Source: Phyto melanocephala
Taxonomy: Eukaryota > Arthropoda > Insecta > Diptera > Rhinophoridae
Length of the DNA: 64,000 nucleotides
Reading direction: 5' to 3'
NCBI GenBank assembly: GCA_941918925.1
Contig: OW799233.1
Coordinates: 79,177,797 to 79,241,796, forward strand
Position numbers and translations under genes: made by a program. Shown piece after piece: positions 11,316 through 22,433 of this stretch (the stretch's first letter is position 1; each line of letters starts with the position of its first letter). The notes beneath the pieces were generated by a model that worked only from the letters and a program-made list of their open reading frames with translations, made no database searches and had not been told where the DNA came from.

Positions 11316-12362
11316 CAGCGTTGCCATAATCATGATCTTGTCATATTTTTAAGGATTTTTTTTGCTAAGATATGATTTTTTCCCCCAATATAATGAATTT
11401 TATTTTTAGAAATTTTATTTTTTTTTTTTTGTTTTAAGTTGTAGATACGAAACATAATTTTTCTACAATTCTTATCAACAAGCAATTTTTAAACCAATAA
11501 AGTTTCAAAATTATTTTAAAGAACTTTTTTTCATTATTTTGTCTTGACCCTTTAAAAATAATTAATAGAAAAGTAGCTTCTTTAACAGGTTTAATACAAA
11601 ACTTTTCAAATTTATTCAATTTATAAGAATGAAGTTCAAAACTTAGAAAACGAGTTTAGAGAACTACGTCTTCTTCACTTTACAACTTTAGATGATCTAA
11701 GTTATTAAGAATTTGGTCAGAAGTCTCAAAAATAACTCGAGATGACAAAATCTTAGCTTTTCCGACTCTGTCAAAATTTGTCCTATATCTTCTGCAAATG
11801 TTGAACGAATATTTTAAGTTTTAAATTTAAATAAAACAAAATATAGAAGTAGATAGGATAACAGCACTATTAAGGGTATATTATATTCAAAAGAATACTT
11901 AAAGTTAAATGATTGTTCATGCTATAAAAAAAATATATTAAGGTATAAATACAAATATGAAACCTATTCTGTATAATAATAATGATGATTCCTAAAATAC
12001 TTTAATTCATATGTGTTGTTAAATATATGACTGTTTTTTATATTAAAACTTTCAAGTTTTTTATGTTTCTACATTTCGAATGATAGATATGCAATTTGAA
12101 TATATTAATATACTAGAGAGTATCTGTCAATTTGATTTTGTTGCTATATGAATATGTATATTTATTTTAATATCAATTTAATATATTTTTTGTTTTAAAT
12201 AACTTATCTAATAAGAAAACAGTTTTCTAAATAAATTCTTATTGTTTTTTGCGCGATTGTAATAAAATGTTTGAACTAAAATAATTTGATGATTTTCTTC
12301 TTTAAAATATGATTTTTTTGCCCTAAGTGATGATTTTCTCTCCAAAGCTTCTGGCAACGCTG
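11316..12362. mobile_element. Non-coding hAT-like element with CAGCGTTGCCA ends
   Basis: CAGCGTTGCCA at 11316 is matched by its inverse ending at 12362. Both sub-terminal regions carry runs of 'atgatttt'. The 8-bp flanks TTTGTGCC and CTTTTGCC agree at 6 of 8 positions, a decayed hAT-sized TSD. No transposase is present. Confidence 0.6.
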
Positions 12363-12370
12363 CTTTTGCC

Positions 12371-12678
12371 GTAAATAGCAATAAGAAAAATAAAAACATA
12401 CATAAAATAATACAATTGATTTTTATTAACGCTTTTAATTAAAATATTATTACTAAAATATTTTCTTTGTATTTTTTCATTATTAAATATTGTAAATGTT
12501 TAATTTGTGACGTTTTTAATTCAACTTTTAAATTACATACACACCAAGAAGCAAAACACCGAATGAAAAGAAATGTCAAATATGCAAAAAAAATTGCTTC
12601 AAATAGCCGAGTACCGGCGATTATTTTTCCCTTTGTTTTCTCCTCACCTAAAACGGTAAAAACATCTAAAAACTCAAG
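12371..12678. other. AT-rich spacer
   Basis: No supported gene. The open frames on both strands here overlap and have no family signal. Confidence 0.35.
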
Positions 12679-12681
12679 AAT

Positions 12682-13364
12682 CACGCCTTTCTCACTAGGC
12701 AAGTCACTTGCGCAAGTGACTTGCGCAAGTGTTGTGTTTATAGGCAAAAGGGGTAAGGTCGGGTTAAGAGGAAGAAACTTGCTCATTTTTGAATACACAC
12801 TTGCCTGTACTCGGCAAGTACGAGAAAGTTTTTGTTGAGAAACCAAAAACAAAAGAGTAATAAAAACAAACAAGAGTGCTATATTCGGCCATGCCGAATC
12901 TTATATACCCTTCACAATGTGTAGTCATGCAACAACAATTGTTTATGTCACCATTTATCTCATATGAAATACGTACATACAAAACATACATATTTAAAAA
13001 CATCCCATTGTAATATTATAAATTTAGTTTACTTATGTGCTTAAAAAAAATAAATTAAAAGAAAAATTAAAAATAAAACAATAAAAATTTGAATAAAATA
13101 TAAAATAAAAAAAATTTTTGGCTCACTCTAACCAGTATACCACGTTTCTATGTATGTGTAGATAATTGATAATTGTAGAAATTTCAAACGGAATGACAAA
13201 CCTATGTATACCCTTTTTCACTGTGTGAAGAGTATAATAAGTAAAAGAGAACGAAACTTGGGCAAGTCAGTTGCTGAGTCTGAACATGAAAGCAAGTTCA
13301 AAGAAAAATAAAAGAAAATAAAAAACTAACTTGAGCAAGTGACTTGCCTAGTGAGAAAGGGGTG
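12682..13364. mobile_element. CAC-TIR DNA transposon copy 1 carrying a HINE
   Basis: The TIR begins CACGCCTTTCTCACTAGGCA and continues AGTCACTTGC. The right end is the inverse with one change (CACCCC). It is flanked by AAT on both sides (12679-12681, 13365-13367). A 3-bp TSD and CAC start suggest the CMC or a related superfamily, but no transposase is present. A short HINE sits inside. Confidence 0.7.
12867..13240 (-). mobile_element. Short HINE nested in CAC-TIR copy 1
   Basis: Read on the minus strand it starts near 13240 with TATACTCTTCAC...AAAGGGTATA and 'tttgtcattccgtttg', and ends with the stem TTCGGCATGGCCGAA and TAGCACTCTTG. The same HINE sits at the same place in the second CAC-TIR copy (59335-59705). 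Confidence 0.75.
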
Positions 13365-14123
13365 AATTGCCCAACTATAATCGTCGTGTAACCATCGACA
13401 AACAGTATATTTATTACGTCCGAGAAGATAAAAAAAAATCTGTGACAAACTTTTTAATTTACACTTAATTTAATGAGTGCAATTTAAAATTATTCTCTTT
13501 TATTATGAGAAAATACTCAGAGAATGTGTTTCAAGTGCTACCAAGTTTACATATATGATTTTAGTTCTTATTCAGTGATGCCAATTTGCTCTGATAAGGA
13601 AAAATGGGGATTTTTATAATTTGTGCGTATATTGAGTGCACGTGGCTTATTTTAATTTTTTTAAGTTTTTGGTAAAATATCAGGTTTTTTTGTTTTAGAA
13701 GTTTTACGAAATTGATAGTAGAAAATTTTATTGAAAAAAAATTTATATTTTTTTTATAACTGTTAATAACTAATGTATTTAAATTAAATATTTAAAAGCT
13801 TATTTTATATAAATAAAATTAAAAAACATAATACAGAAAACAAATGCTGTAAAGGAGGATGTAAAAGTGATATAAATTTTATCATTTTTACATTCTAATA
13901 TTATAAATTCTCGGGTAAAAAAAAAACAATTTTGGTTATAAGTAACCAAAACGGCAACGCTGGATATAACTAAAAACCATATCGGCGTGAACATAACAAA
14001 GTAGAATAACAAACTACTCAATTCAAAGAGAGAGCTATATTTTTTCACTCCTTTGCAGACAGAACAAAGAGTATTTTTCCTTTGCAGAAGTACTACCAAG
14101 TTTATACATTTTGGGTTTATAAA
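13365..14123. other. Spacer with a possible hAT-like MITE remnant (13573-13962)
   Basis: CAGTGATGCCAATTT at 13573 and the inverse of CAGCGTTGCCGTTTT ending at 13962 resemble hAT ends. The flanking 8-mers do not match, so this is tentative. No gene is seen. Confidence 0.35.
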
Positions 14124-14648
14124 GCTCTAAACACATAGACGCCAGCAGACTTCACAACTTCACGGCTTCAAATGCTGCCAACTTCAAATGCTGCTCTGAA
14201 GTCAGCTTCATAATTATTTTGAAGACAGCAACAACATAATAATCAGCTGATGTGTAGTTTAGCAATACAAATTTCAGGGATGCCGCATGTATATTTTATA
14301 ATGAATAAAATTAAAGTTATTGATAAAAAAATGTAAAAATATCACGAAAAACTACAAAAACACATAAAATTATTTCTTTATTGTGTTTTTGTAATGTTCT
14401 TTTCTGTTTAATATTAAAAATAAGTTTTTGTTCTTATTTTTCCAATTTAATATGTATAATGGCAACACTATATTTGTTTCTTGCTGCCCGTCAAAATAGA
14501 AAATAGCCTAAGTTGGCAGCAGCAGCAAATGCTGTTGTGCAGTCGTGCTACTGTGCTGCCGTCAAAATAATCGTTTTCATTTAAACACATGGATTTTATT
14601 TTTGACATATTGCTGCTTGCTGTCTGCTGTCGTCTATGTGTTTAGAGC
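14124..14648. mobile_element. TIR element, GCTCTAAACACATAGAC ends, CAGCAG-rich
   Basis: GCTCTAAACACATAGACG at 14124 is matched by the inverse ending at 14648, and the similarity runs on into CAGCAGAC. The interior is rich in GCAGCA/GCTGCT words and has a core 'aaaatagcctaagttggcag' near 14503. That core recurs inverted in the element at 17910-18359. No ORF. Confidence 0.7.
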
Positions 14649-14951
14649 ATAATACAATTCACTAATTTATGTGGCAACATCTATCATATAATTGAGTAAT
14701 ATCTTCCTTTTCTTTAAATGCATGGGAGAGGATTTTTACACTTAACAAACTACTTAACAAAGTAGATTTTATTTAAAAATATTTTATTATTAATAATATT
14801 TATATAAATACAAGTTTTAATAAAATAAATGTATATATGTAATATGTATATGCTTGTCTGTATCACATTTAATTTTTTTATAAGTTAAGAGCTATTGCAT
14901 TTCATCTTTGCAAAATCTTTTAATTTGAAAATCAGCCTCTGGTTTAAAATT
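14649..14951. other. AT-rich spacer before the satellite
   Basis: No gene or repeat boundary was recognised. Confidence 0.35.
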
Positions 14952-15503
14952 GGGAAACTCTGACTAAGTTTGGAAAACGGTATTATATAGCGGGACTCTT
15001 AGGCTACATTCTGGTATACATTTTATCTTTCCCTATAGTTTTTTGTTGAACTAAGTTTTCAAAAAACGGGTTTTCATAGCAATTCACTCACTTTACTTAA
15101 AGGGCTATGGTACGAAATTGGGAAATTCTGACTAAGTTCGGTAAACGGTGTTTTATAGCAAGACTCTTAGGCTACATTCTGGTATACATTTTATCTTTCC
15201 CTATAGTTTTTTGTTGAACAAAGTTTTCAAAAAACTGTTTTTCATAGCAAATCACTCATTTTACTTACAGGGCTGTGGTACAAAATTGGGAAACTCTGAC
15301 TAAGTTTGGAAAACGGTATTATATAGCGGGACTCTTAGGCTACATTCTGGTATACATTTTATCTTTCCCTATAGTTTTTTGTTGAACAAAGTTTTCAAAA
15401 AACTGTTTTTCATAGCATTTCACTCACTTTACTTAAAGGGCTGCGGTACAAAATTGGGAAATTCTGACTAAGTTCGGTAAACGGTGTTTTATAGCGGGAC
15501 TAA
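14952..15503 (+). repeat. 168-bp tandem satellite, about 3.3 copies, alternating A/B monomers
   Basis: 'gggaaaytctgactaagtt' starts at 14952, 15120, 15288 and 15456, exactly 168 bp apart. Copies 1 and 3 share 'tttggaaaacggtattatat'. Copies 2 and 4 share 'ttcggtaaacggtgttttat'. The array therefore has a 336-bp dimeric higher-order unit. It ends abruptly near 15503. Confidence 0.9.
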
Positions 15504-16603
15504 ATTTTACTTGTTTATTTATTTATATTTTTATTCGAACTTTTTACTATTTATTAAATTTTAATGTGAACCATTTTTATTTTGGCTTAAGTTCATTTAT
15601 CCTTTTTATTTAATTTTATAATTTAAATTAAATTAAATTAAATTGTAACCATTTTTAGGAATATTCTTTCTAAATTTATTTCCGATATTAGCCGAGTAGA
15701 ATGCATTTTCGAAATCAGCTACGATTGCATCATCATAAAATAAAAATGATTCACATTAAAATTTAATAAATATTTTAAACTTTATTACTAAAAAAATTAA
15801 AACTTAAAAGTTAGAACTATATAAAAAAAGTTTTTATGCCATAACTTGCTTAAAGTGTCAACAGTAATTGAAAATCTGCGTTGGGGTAGTTTAAAATTGC
15901 GATATTACACTGGTGTTATTACCTAAATTTTAGCTTACGTCGACTTATGTAGTAATTACTTTTAATCACAGAATTCTAATGTTAATAGGCAAGTCGATTT
16001 CTTGTTACGTGGTTTACGCATACATTATGCAAACAATTTTAATAGGAAAAATACTATTGAAAGGAATTTTTTGCAGATGTGCTCAATATAGTATTTTAGG
16101 AGTTATATGCGTTTAAATTTGCTACTTATATATAAGCAAATTACATGCATGTAACAAAACAAAATAAAGTAATGCATGCCCCTACAAGTTGTTTTTTGCA
16201 AATAGTGATTTTTGTGTATGGTATCAAAAACACAGCAAAAATACTATGTTTTTCTGTTTAAGATTTGGTATTCACACCTAATTATATTTACTTTAGGAAA
16301 AAAATTAAAGCCGAAATAAATAAATTGGTAACAAAATAAATTGTTAGATAAGAGTTATTTTAAGCTTAAAAAATCATTTACAACAAGATTATGGTCGAAT
16401 GGGTCAACAGCAATATAAACAACTAATAATTAATGTGCTATCATTTTTGTTTTTTTTTTTTCTTGTTTTCTTATAAAATGATTTGTACCGAATGACAGTT
16501 TATGCTTTAAGGGATTTTGTTATAAAAAATAATATTAAATTGAAATTCAGTTTATTCAGCAGACATTTTAATAAACCGAATTGGTAGCACTAATTAATTG
16601 TAC
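15504..16603. other. AT-rich spacer with a 35-bp inverted repeat
   Basis: 'atttattaaattttaatgtg' (from 15549) and its near-perfect inverse ending at 15771 form arms of about 35 bp around 150 bp. This is a possible foldback MITE. No gene is seen. Confidence 0.45.
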
Positions 16604-16606
16604 TAA

Positions 16607-16919
16607 AGGCCATGACTGACTATCAGATTTAGTCGTTCGAAATGTCAAAAATTGTATGTGTGTTCAGAAAGTGTGATATTGTGGACACAAAGTGCACATG
16701 TGTGACAGATTTTTTGACATGTGTGTCCGATTTGATAATCTTTTGAAAATTTTCATAAAATAATAGAGTCTGTGCTATCAGAGTTGCTTTTTCTAAGCAA
16801 GTATGACAGTGTGGCATCCAATAACACATTTTGTTGCGATTTTTTCATGTAGGACAGAAAACTATCAGATTTTTATTTGACATAATCGCACGACTTTGTA
16901 GGATAGTCAGTCATGGCCT
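16607..16919. mobile_element. 313-bp PIF/Harbinger-type MITE, TSD TAA
   Basis: AGGCCATGACTGACTATC at 16607 is inverted at 16902-16919, with looser similarity for about 45 bp at both ends. TAA flanks it at 16604-16606 and 16920-16922. A TWA TSD and AGGCC ends fit PIF/Harbinger. It is non-coding. Confidence 0.75.
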
Positions 16920-16922
16920 TAA

Positions 16923-17153
16923 GTGGCATAAAATACATGCATTTGTCTGGCAACACGATCTGCAAATAAAAATTAAAAAAAACTCTTTGTTCTGCACAAA
17001 AATGAGATAACTCTCATTTTTCTGCACAAAAGAGTAATTTTTCTCTTTGCAGATTGAGTGTAAAATTTAGTTTGCCAATTTTACTTTGTTATTTTCTCGC
17101 CGGCAAAAACCATACTCCTTTTTCGCTTGTGTGAAAACTGTTAGCGTTGCAAA
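16923..17153 (+). promoter_or_regulatory. Probable displaced promoter/5' UTR of the SAYSD1-like gene
   Basis: The hAT at 17154-18510 duplicated GTTGCAAA, which sits 12-20 bp upstream of the SAYSD1-like ATG. The sequence left of the hAT, ending TTAGCGTTGCAAA, was therefore originally contiguous with the start codon. It contains CTCGCCGGC and pyrimidine-rich sequence. No defined core promoter motif is claimed. Confidence 0.4.
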
Positions 17154-18510
17154 CATAGCTGCCAGATAAAATTGAGGTTAAATCGTCTAATGTGGGGAAA
17201 AAAATCTTCAAAATCGTCAAATGGTTTACGCAAATCGTCATAAAAATTTCAAAATAAAGAAACGCTTTTTTTTTAACAAAACATATTTAATTTAATGCAT
17301 AACATAACAAACTTTTTAAGTCTAAAGAGAGAAATGGTTTTATTAGACCCTTTTAAGTTAAAAACATGACAATAAATATAATACAATTTAGAATTAATTT
17401 CGAAAAATAAATATTAATATATATATATACAAAAAATAATAAATTGGCTGCATCTTTTTGGACTATTTGACAAATAATTATAATCATTCTTTGCTAAAGT
17501 TTCTACCGACTAAAGTAGCTTTGGACAAGCGTAAGATGAGCACAACGCCAAAATAAACTACATCGTTTCGCTTTTCAGCCCATTAGCTTATTTTTGAGTC
17601 AAAGGTTTTAATGTAAAATTAAAAAGAACTTAAAATTTTTTAAAAGTAAAATAGCATATTAATTTGTCACTTGTTTTTAAATAAATTAACGTAAAAAATT
17701 AAAATTGTTTTAAGCGCGTTTCCAAATTCATATTTGTTCGTATTGTAGGTATCAGTTGATAAAATGTGGCATATACTATATTAAAAAAGGAACAAAGTGG
17801 AAAAATTATCCACACAAACACATTAAATAATGACAGATTTATCTCTTTCATTCTGTTCTATTATTAATAACATAAAAACCCGCTACAAATTATTTTTATT
17901 TAGTTTAATGCTATAAACACAATCAAGTCCACCGACTACAAGATGTCAAAAATAGAATACATGCGTGCTTATGAGAATAATTCTTTTAGCCGCTACACGA
18001 CTACCGACTACACTGCTACTTTTGTAGCCCGTAGCCAACTTAGGCTAATTTCTATTTTTCTTGGCTACAAAAAAAACAGATTAGTGCTGCCAATACAATA
18101 AATGCATGAAATGGTGGTTTTAAAAACGCAATACATTAAATATCGCTATTAAAAACGCGAAAAACTATTATAGTGGCACCATTAATTAAGTTTGTTTTGG
18201 TTAACTTTAAGACATATGTCAAAACAGATGTTTATTTTTTGTAGTTAGTGGTCGGTAGTCGTTAAAAGAATTAAGTAGCTGGCGACTTGGCTATTTTTGT
18301 AGCCAGCTACTTTTGTAGTTGGTAGTCGATGGTCGGTAGCCTTTGATTGTGTTTATAGCTTAAGGTTGATATAAAAGTAATGAAAAATGTTGCAAGCTTG
18401 AATTCTTGAAAATCGTCAAAAACATAACATAAATCGTCAAATCGTCAACATGTAATTTTAGCACGTAAAATCGACAAAATGACGATAAATCGTCAAATCT
18501 GGCAGCTATG
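17154..18510. mobile_element. Non-coding hAT element with perfect 8-bp TSD
   Basis: Termini CATAGCTGCCAGAT and inverse ATCTGGCAGCTATG are flanked by GTTGCAAA at 17146-17153 and 18511-18518. AAATCGTC words recur in the first 90 bp and last 100 bp, as expected for sub-terminal transposase-binding repeats of hAT elements. There is no transposase. A second TIR element is nested at 17910-18359. Confidence 0.85.
17910..18359. mobile_element. TIR element, GCTATAAACACAATCAA ends, GACTAC-rich, nested in hAT
   Basis: GCTATAAACACAATCAAG at 17910 is inverted at the right end, finishing at 18359. The sub-terminal parts are built from CTACCGACTAC/GTAGTCGGTAG words. The core 'agccaacttaggctaatttc' near 18028 is the inverse of the core in the element at 14124-14648, so both are one group with different outer words. 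Confidence 0.7.
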
Positions 18511-18530
18511 GTTGCAAAGTACAATAGTAA

Positions 18531-19126
18531 ATGGAGAAAATTGAAGATAAACTAAAACAATATCGTTTCCGCAAAAGACGTCAAGAACAAATACAAGGGT
18601 TTAAAGAAGGCATTAGAAGGATTCTGATGTTAGAGGTGAAAGATAAAAATGAAAAGCATAAGCAACCGTATGAGACAAAAGTTACTATACACGTACATAT
18701 TTTTGTTATAAAGAATATCCTGTTTTATACCATTTCCATTAATTTTTTATAGGCGTCTATGAAGAAAGAGTCGCCAGAAAGTTTATCCGCTCTTGATGAA
18801 AACACTAATAGTGTAGATATTTTATTAGAAGAGGGAGAAGAATGTTTCAAAGACGAATCGTCTAATCCTGATCACCGTTTTTTTTAATATACCCTTCGCG
18901 TAGTTTACTTAGCGTTGTGGATGACCCTATACATAATTTTTATTGAACTGCAATTTGGAATAGTCTTTTTTAATTATATCGACGCTAGCTGGAATTTATT
19001 TGAATACACGCACGGGTCCTAAGGACAAAAACGAGATCAGTGCTTAGTGTTTTTAACAAAAATTGTGAGAGTATTGATGGTACTTTGAAAGCTGAACAGT
19101 TAGAACGTCAATTTGGAATAAGATAG
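18531..19126 (+). pseudogene. SAYSD1: SAYSvFN-domain protein (SAYSD1-like) host gene with one intron and three lesions
   Basis: Exon 1 (18531-18680, 50 codons from ATG, MEKIEDKLKQYRFRKRR...) is basic and helical. Intron 18681-18752 (72 bp; a GT at 18693 is also possible) ends TTTTTTATAG. Exon 2 holds an acidic linker, a hydrophobic segment (LALWMTLYIIFIELQFG, then a second hydrophobic run) and the family signature SAYSVFN-NCESIDGTL-AEQLER, ending at TAG 19124-19126. SAYSD1 is known as an ER-membrane factor that senses UFMylated ribosomes at stalled translocons. Lesions: in-frame TAA at 18895-18897 after an 8-T run, a frame change at the T run near 18966, and a 2-nt loss inside the SAYSVFN codons near 19045. 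The intron shows it is not a processed copy. Two lesions sit at homopolymers, so assembly error is possible. Confidence 0.8.
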
Positions 19127-19434
19127 AAAACGTGCAATCAGTAGATAAATATTTTTAACTTAATAGATTAAAAATACCTACTGGTGTAAGGCGAATGCGA
19201 ATGCTTGTGTAGGTGTTAAAACATAAATACAAATTAATCGAAAATTTTAAATAGTACTACTCAATTTTGAATAATCTGCAGTCTTAACGCTGTTGCAGAA
19301 CAAACATTGCTTTGAATAAGGGTAGTGCAAATGTTTGCAATAACGCACTATTTTTACCACAACAGTAAAATGTATACATTTAAAATTTGGTTTACTTTAT
19401 TTCGACTATAAAAAGCTTGAGTAATATTTGTTGT
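19127..19434. other. 3' flank of SAYSD1-like gene
   Basis: AT-rich, with no clear AATAAA close to the stop and no other gene. Confidence 0.35.
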
Positions 19435-20060
19435 GTATATATTAGGGTGATCGATTATAGACTTTTTTTAAGAAACCGGTTTTCAAATACTTTGAAATTT
19501 AGAATTAAAAACAACGGTTGCTATTTTGAAAATTGAGAAAAAACTGTTTAACCGGTTCGAATATATAAAATAATATTTAAAGAAAAAATTAAATAATATT
19601 GTAAAAAGAATTTAATAAAAATTATATTAAAATATGAAATTTTTACAGTTTATATACGTTTGGCTGCACAATTACGCAACACCTGACATGAAGCAGTTAG
19701 TTTTAATTAGTTGATTTTAAGGACAAAAGGTACTCTACAAGTAAAATAAATTACTACATAAATAAATAAGTCTTTTTATAAGGCTGTTATAATTTTTTGT
19801 ATCTCCTGTACATTTTTTAAATGTTAAATATGTAAATCTTTTAAACTAATACATATGCACTAACTTATTTTGTTTGAAATGATTTCTGTTATTTGAAATA
19901 CATTTTAAACAACATCTTTAAAATTAATTTTAAAAATTCTTATACCCCTGACAGACATACAAATATAGGCATAAACTAGTTTGTTCGATGATTTAACTGA
20001 AATTTAAGTTGACAGACATTCAGTGCCATTAATTAAGATCTGGAAGGAGAGATTATTGGT

Positions 20061-21300
20061 TTTTTTTTTTTTTTTTTTTATTTTTTTTTTATTAATTCTT
20101 CATTTACATAACCGAGCCTATAAGGCCATATACGGTTAATAAAAGCTACATATTATAAAAAAAAATATTTCTATATAGACAATAAATAATATGTAAATAT
20201 TACATTAAAAAAAATAAATAATAAAATAAATAAAAATAAGGAAAGGAAAAAAAAGAACTTAAATATTACAAATGTAAAAAATATGTGCATCATACTCTAC
20301 AATAAGTGTAACATACAAAACTAATTCTATTTTAATTAATCTTCAAGGTTTTATAAGAGAAAAAAAAAAAAGTAAATGTTAACGATTCGTTAGCATATGA
20401 GATTGTGCATATTCCAGTAAAAGAGACTTGAATTTAGGAATCGAGTAAGAAAACATTCTTAAATTTCTCGGCAAAGCATTCCAAATTCTCGATAACCGAA
20501 TTTGAAATGATTTCGCAAAAGCGTTTAAATGCCTAATTGGAAAAATTATTTGCGGATTTCTAACTGAACGAGAGAAGGTAAACTTATCAGTTATGTAATC
20601 AGGATAACCTCTTAGAATAGATTTATAAAAGAATAATAACAGCCTAATACCTACAAAATTATTAAAAGAAGATTTCAGAAAATTTAAAGTATATAAAGAA
20701 ACATGATCTCTTATTCTCAAATTAAAGACGTATCGAATAATTCTATTAAATATCAATTTATATTTTCCCATTACATAAGCCCCAGCTCCTGATAATATTT
20801 CAATACAGTATAAAATATGCGGCATTAATAGGGCTGTTGCAATTTGTCTTCTTACTAAATTTGGAAGATAAATATTTAAAGAATAAAGTCGTTTTAGAAG
20901 GAAGGAAACTCGTGACGATACAAAATCAATGTGTGGAGAAAAATTTAGAAGGTTGTCAATAATAAGGCCTAAACATTTCATTTTACTTACAAATTCTAGA
21001 GAAATGCCGTTAATCGCTACGCTAATACTATCAGTATGAAATCCAAACCCCATAAGTTTAGTTTTTACTGGATTGACACAGAACCCATTATTAGATGCCC
21101 ATGAATCAACACAACGTAATATGTAATTGACCCCTACCTCCAACACATCCACAAACTGAGAATCTGAATAACAAACAAATTGCACATCGTCCGCAAAAAC
21201 AAAGGGTAAACAAGATACCCCATTGAACTCAAGTAAGAGGTCATTAATATAAATCATGAAAAGCAGCGGACCAATTACTGATCCCTGTGGGACACCACTC
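20061..21300 (-). mobile_element. LINE C, 5'-truncated, minus strand, inside the hAT
   Basis: On the minus strand it starts near 21300 in the RT palm and ends in a long A tail (T run 20061-20088). It is of the same group as LINE A. No unambiguous TSD was found. Confidence 0.75.
20379..21296 (-). pseudogene. LINE C reverse transcriptase C-terminal half, open
   Basis: About 300 codons are uninterrupted from SGVPQGSVIGPLLF (near 21290) through FADDVQFV (catalytic Asp pair, near 21190), NPVKTKLMGFGF and CLGLIIDNLLNF to a C-terminus with RIWNALPRNLRMFSY. The fingers domain and endonuclease are absent because of 5' truncation, so it is non-functional although the remaining frame is intact. It is clearly younger than LINE A. 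Confidence 0.8.
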
Positions 21301-22433
21301 GTGATACGACGAGTGTGAGATAACTACACTTTTTACCTAAAAGTGATCGATCAGCTAAGTTTATGCTTCAGTTACCTTTAACTTCTAACGTAAGGTTTAT
21401 AAATTTAAAGTAGCCAATATTTCTGACACATAAAACAAAATATGACAACTAAATTGTGATTTGAATTTTTTCTTTTCCACTTCGACATTTTTAATTGTTT
21501 AGTTTAAGATTTAATTTTCTAATATTTTTGACACAAAACAGTAAATAAATCATCAAAAATGTTATTGCATATTGTACATAAAAAAACATATAAATTTACA
21601 TTAGCTCTGTTCCACATGCATAACAAAACAGTCCAAACTTGCCCAAAGTTACCCAAAAGCGTTCCACATCAGTGATGGGAAATGAGATTTTCATTTCGGT
21701 ATCAAAAAATTTTTCTGAGAGTACTTTTTTAACCTCAAGAGTAACAAATCGTTATTTTTTTTTATTTTTATTAAAGAGTAAAAAAATCTTTATGAAAATA
21801 AAAAGTTAACAAAAATCATAAGTCAATACATAAAAAGTTAATTTTACCTATAAACAAAACATTTTTTAAATCTATTTTGTACTTTTTAAGGTATATCACT
21901 TTAAACTGAAATAGCCCCTAGATAAATAGCGCCAACTGAACAGGAACATAAGTAAATAATTACAATACGTGATCAAAAGTAATAAAGTTTACAGCAACTA
22001 CAATTTGTTTGCCATTATTTTATTAGATATATCTATACATAGATGTCAAAGTTATAACAACAGGAGTCTTTAGATTTCAATAAATCTTTGGTCTGAATAA
22101 GACTTGATACGGTATCAACATTAAGCCTATTTCTTTGTCTGGTTTTTATTAGATTTTCCATTTGCAATTTTCGAAATGTCGGAAAACATATATTCGCCTA
22201 AAGGGGTTTTTAGTTTTAGCCACTTTAGACCGAAAACTACAAATATTTTCATTTACCAAAGGCTTAAGCTCTTTAACATCCGACAATGCCATGTACTGAG
22301 AGTTTATATTTTCAAAATTTTGCCTTTCTTTTTGAAACATTTTTAACAGAAGTGGTATAATACTATTAGTTCTACCAGACAAAACGTTTAATAGAATAAA
22401 AGAACTTATGATCTTTAAAACGTATTGAAGGAA
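21301..22433. other. Unassigned hAT interior, includes a short unknown minus-strand ORF (22149-22439)
   Basis: AT-rich. GTTCCACA motifs near 21610 and 26040 are in inverted orientation and may mark another old element. The minus-strand open frame of about 95 codons has no motif I recognise; it could be a hAT transposase remnant. Confidence 0.3.

Noticed and set aside
12439..12873. 144-codon minus-strand and 123-codon plus-strand overlapping frames
   Set aside because: They cross the CAC-TIR boundary at 12682 and read terminal repeats; no domain signal.
13573..13962. hAT-like MITE with CAGTGATGCC/CAGCGTTGCC ends
   Set aside because: The 8-bp flanks do not match and the ends are only partly similar; kept only as a tentative note.
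13800..14099. 99-codon hydrophobic minus-strand frame
   Set aside because: T-rich sequence naturally reads as Phe/Ile/Val; it spans a possible hAT-like end and has no family motif.
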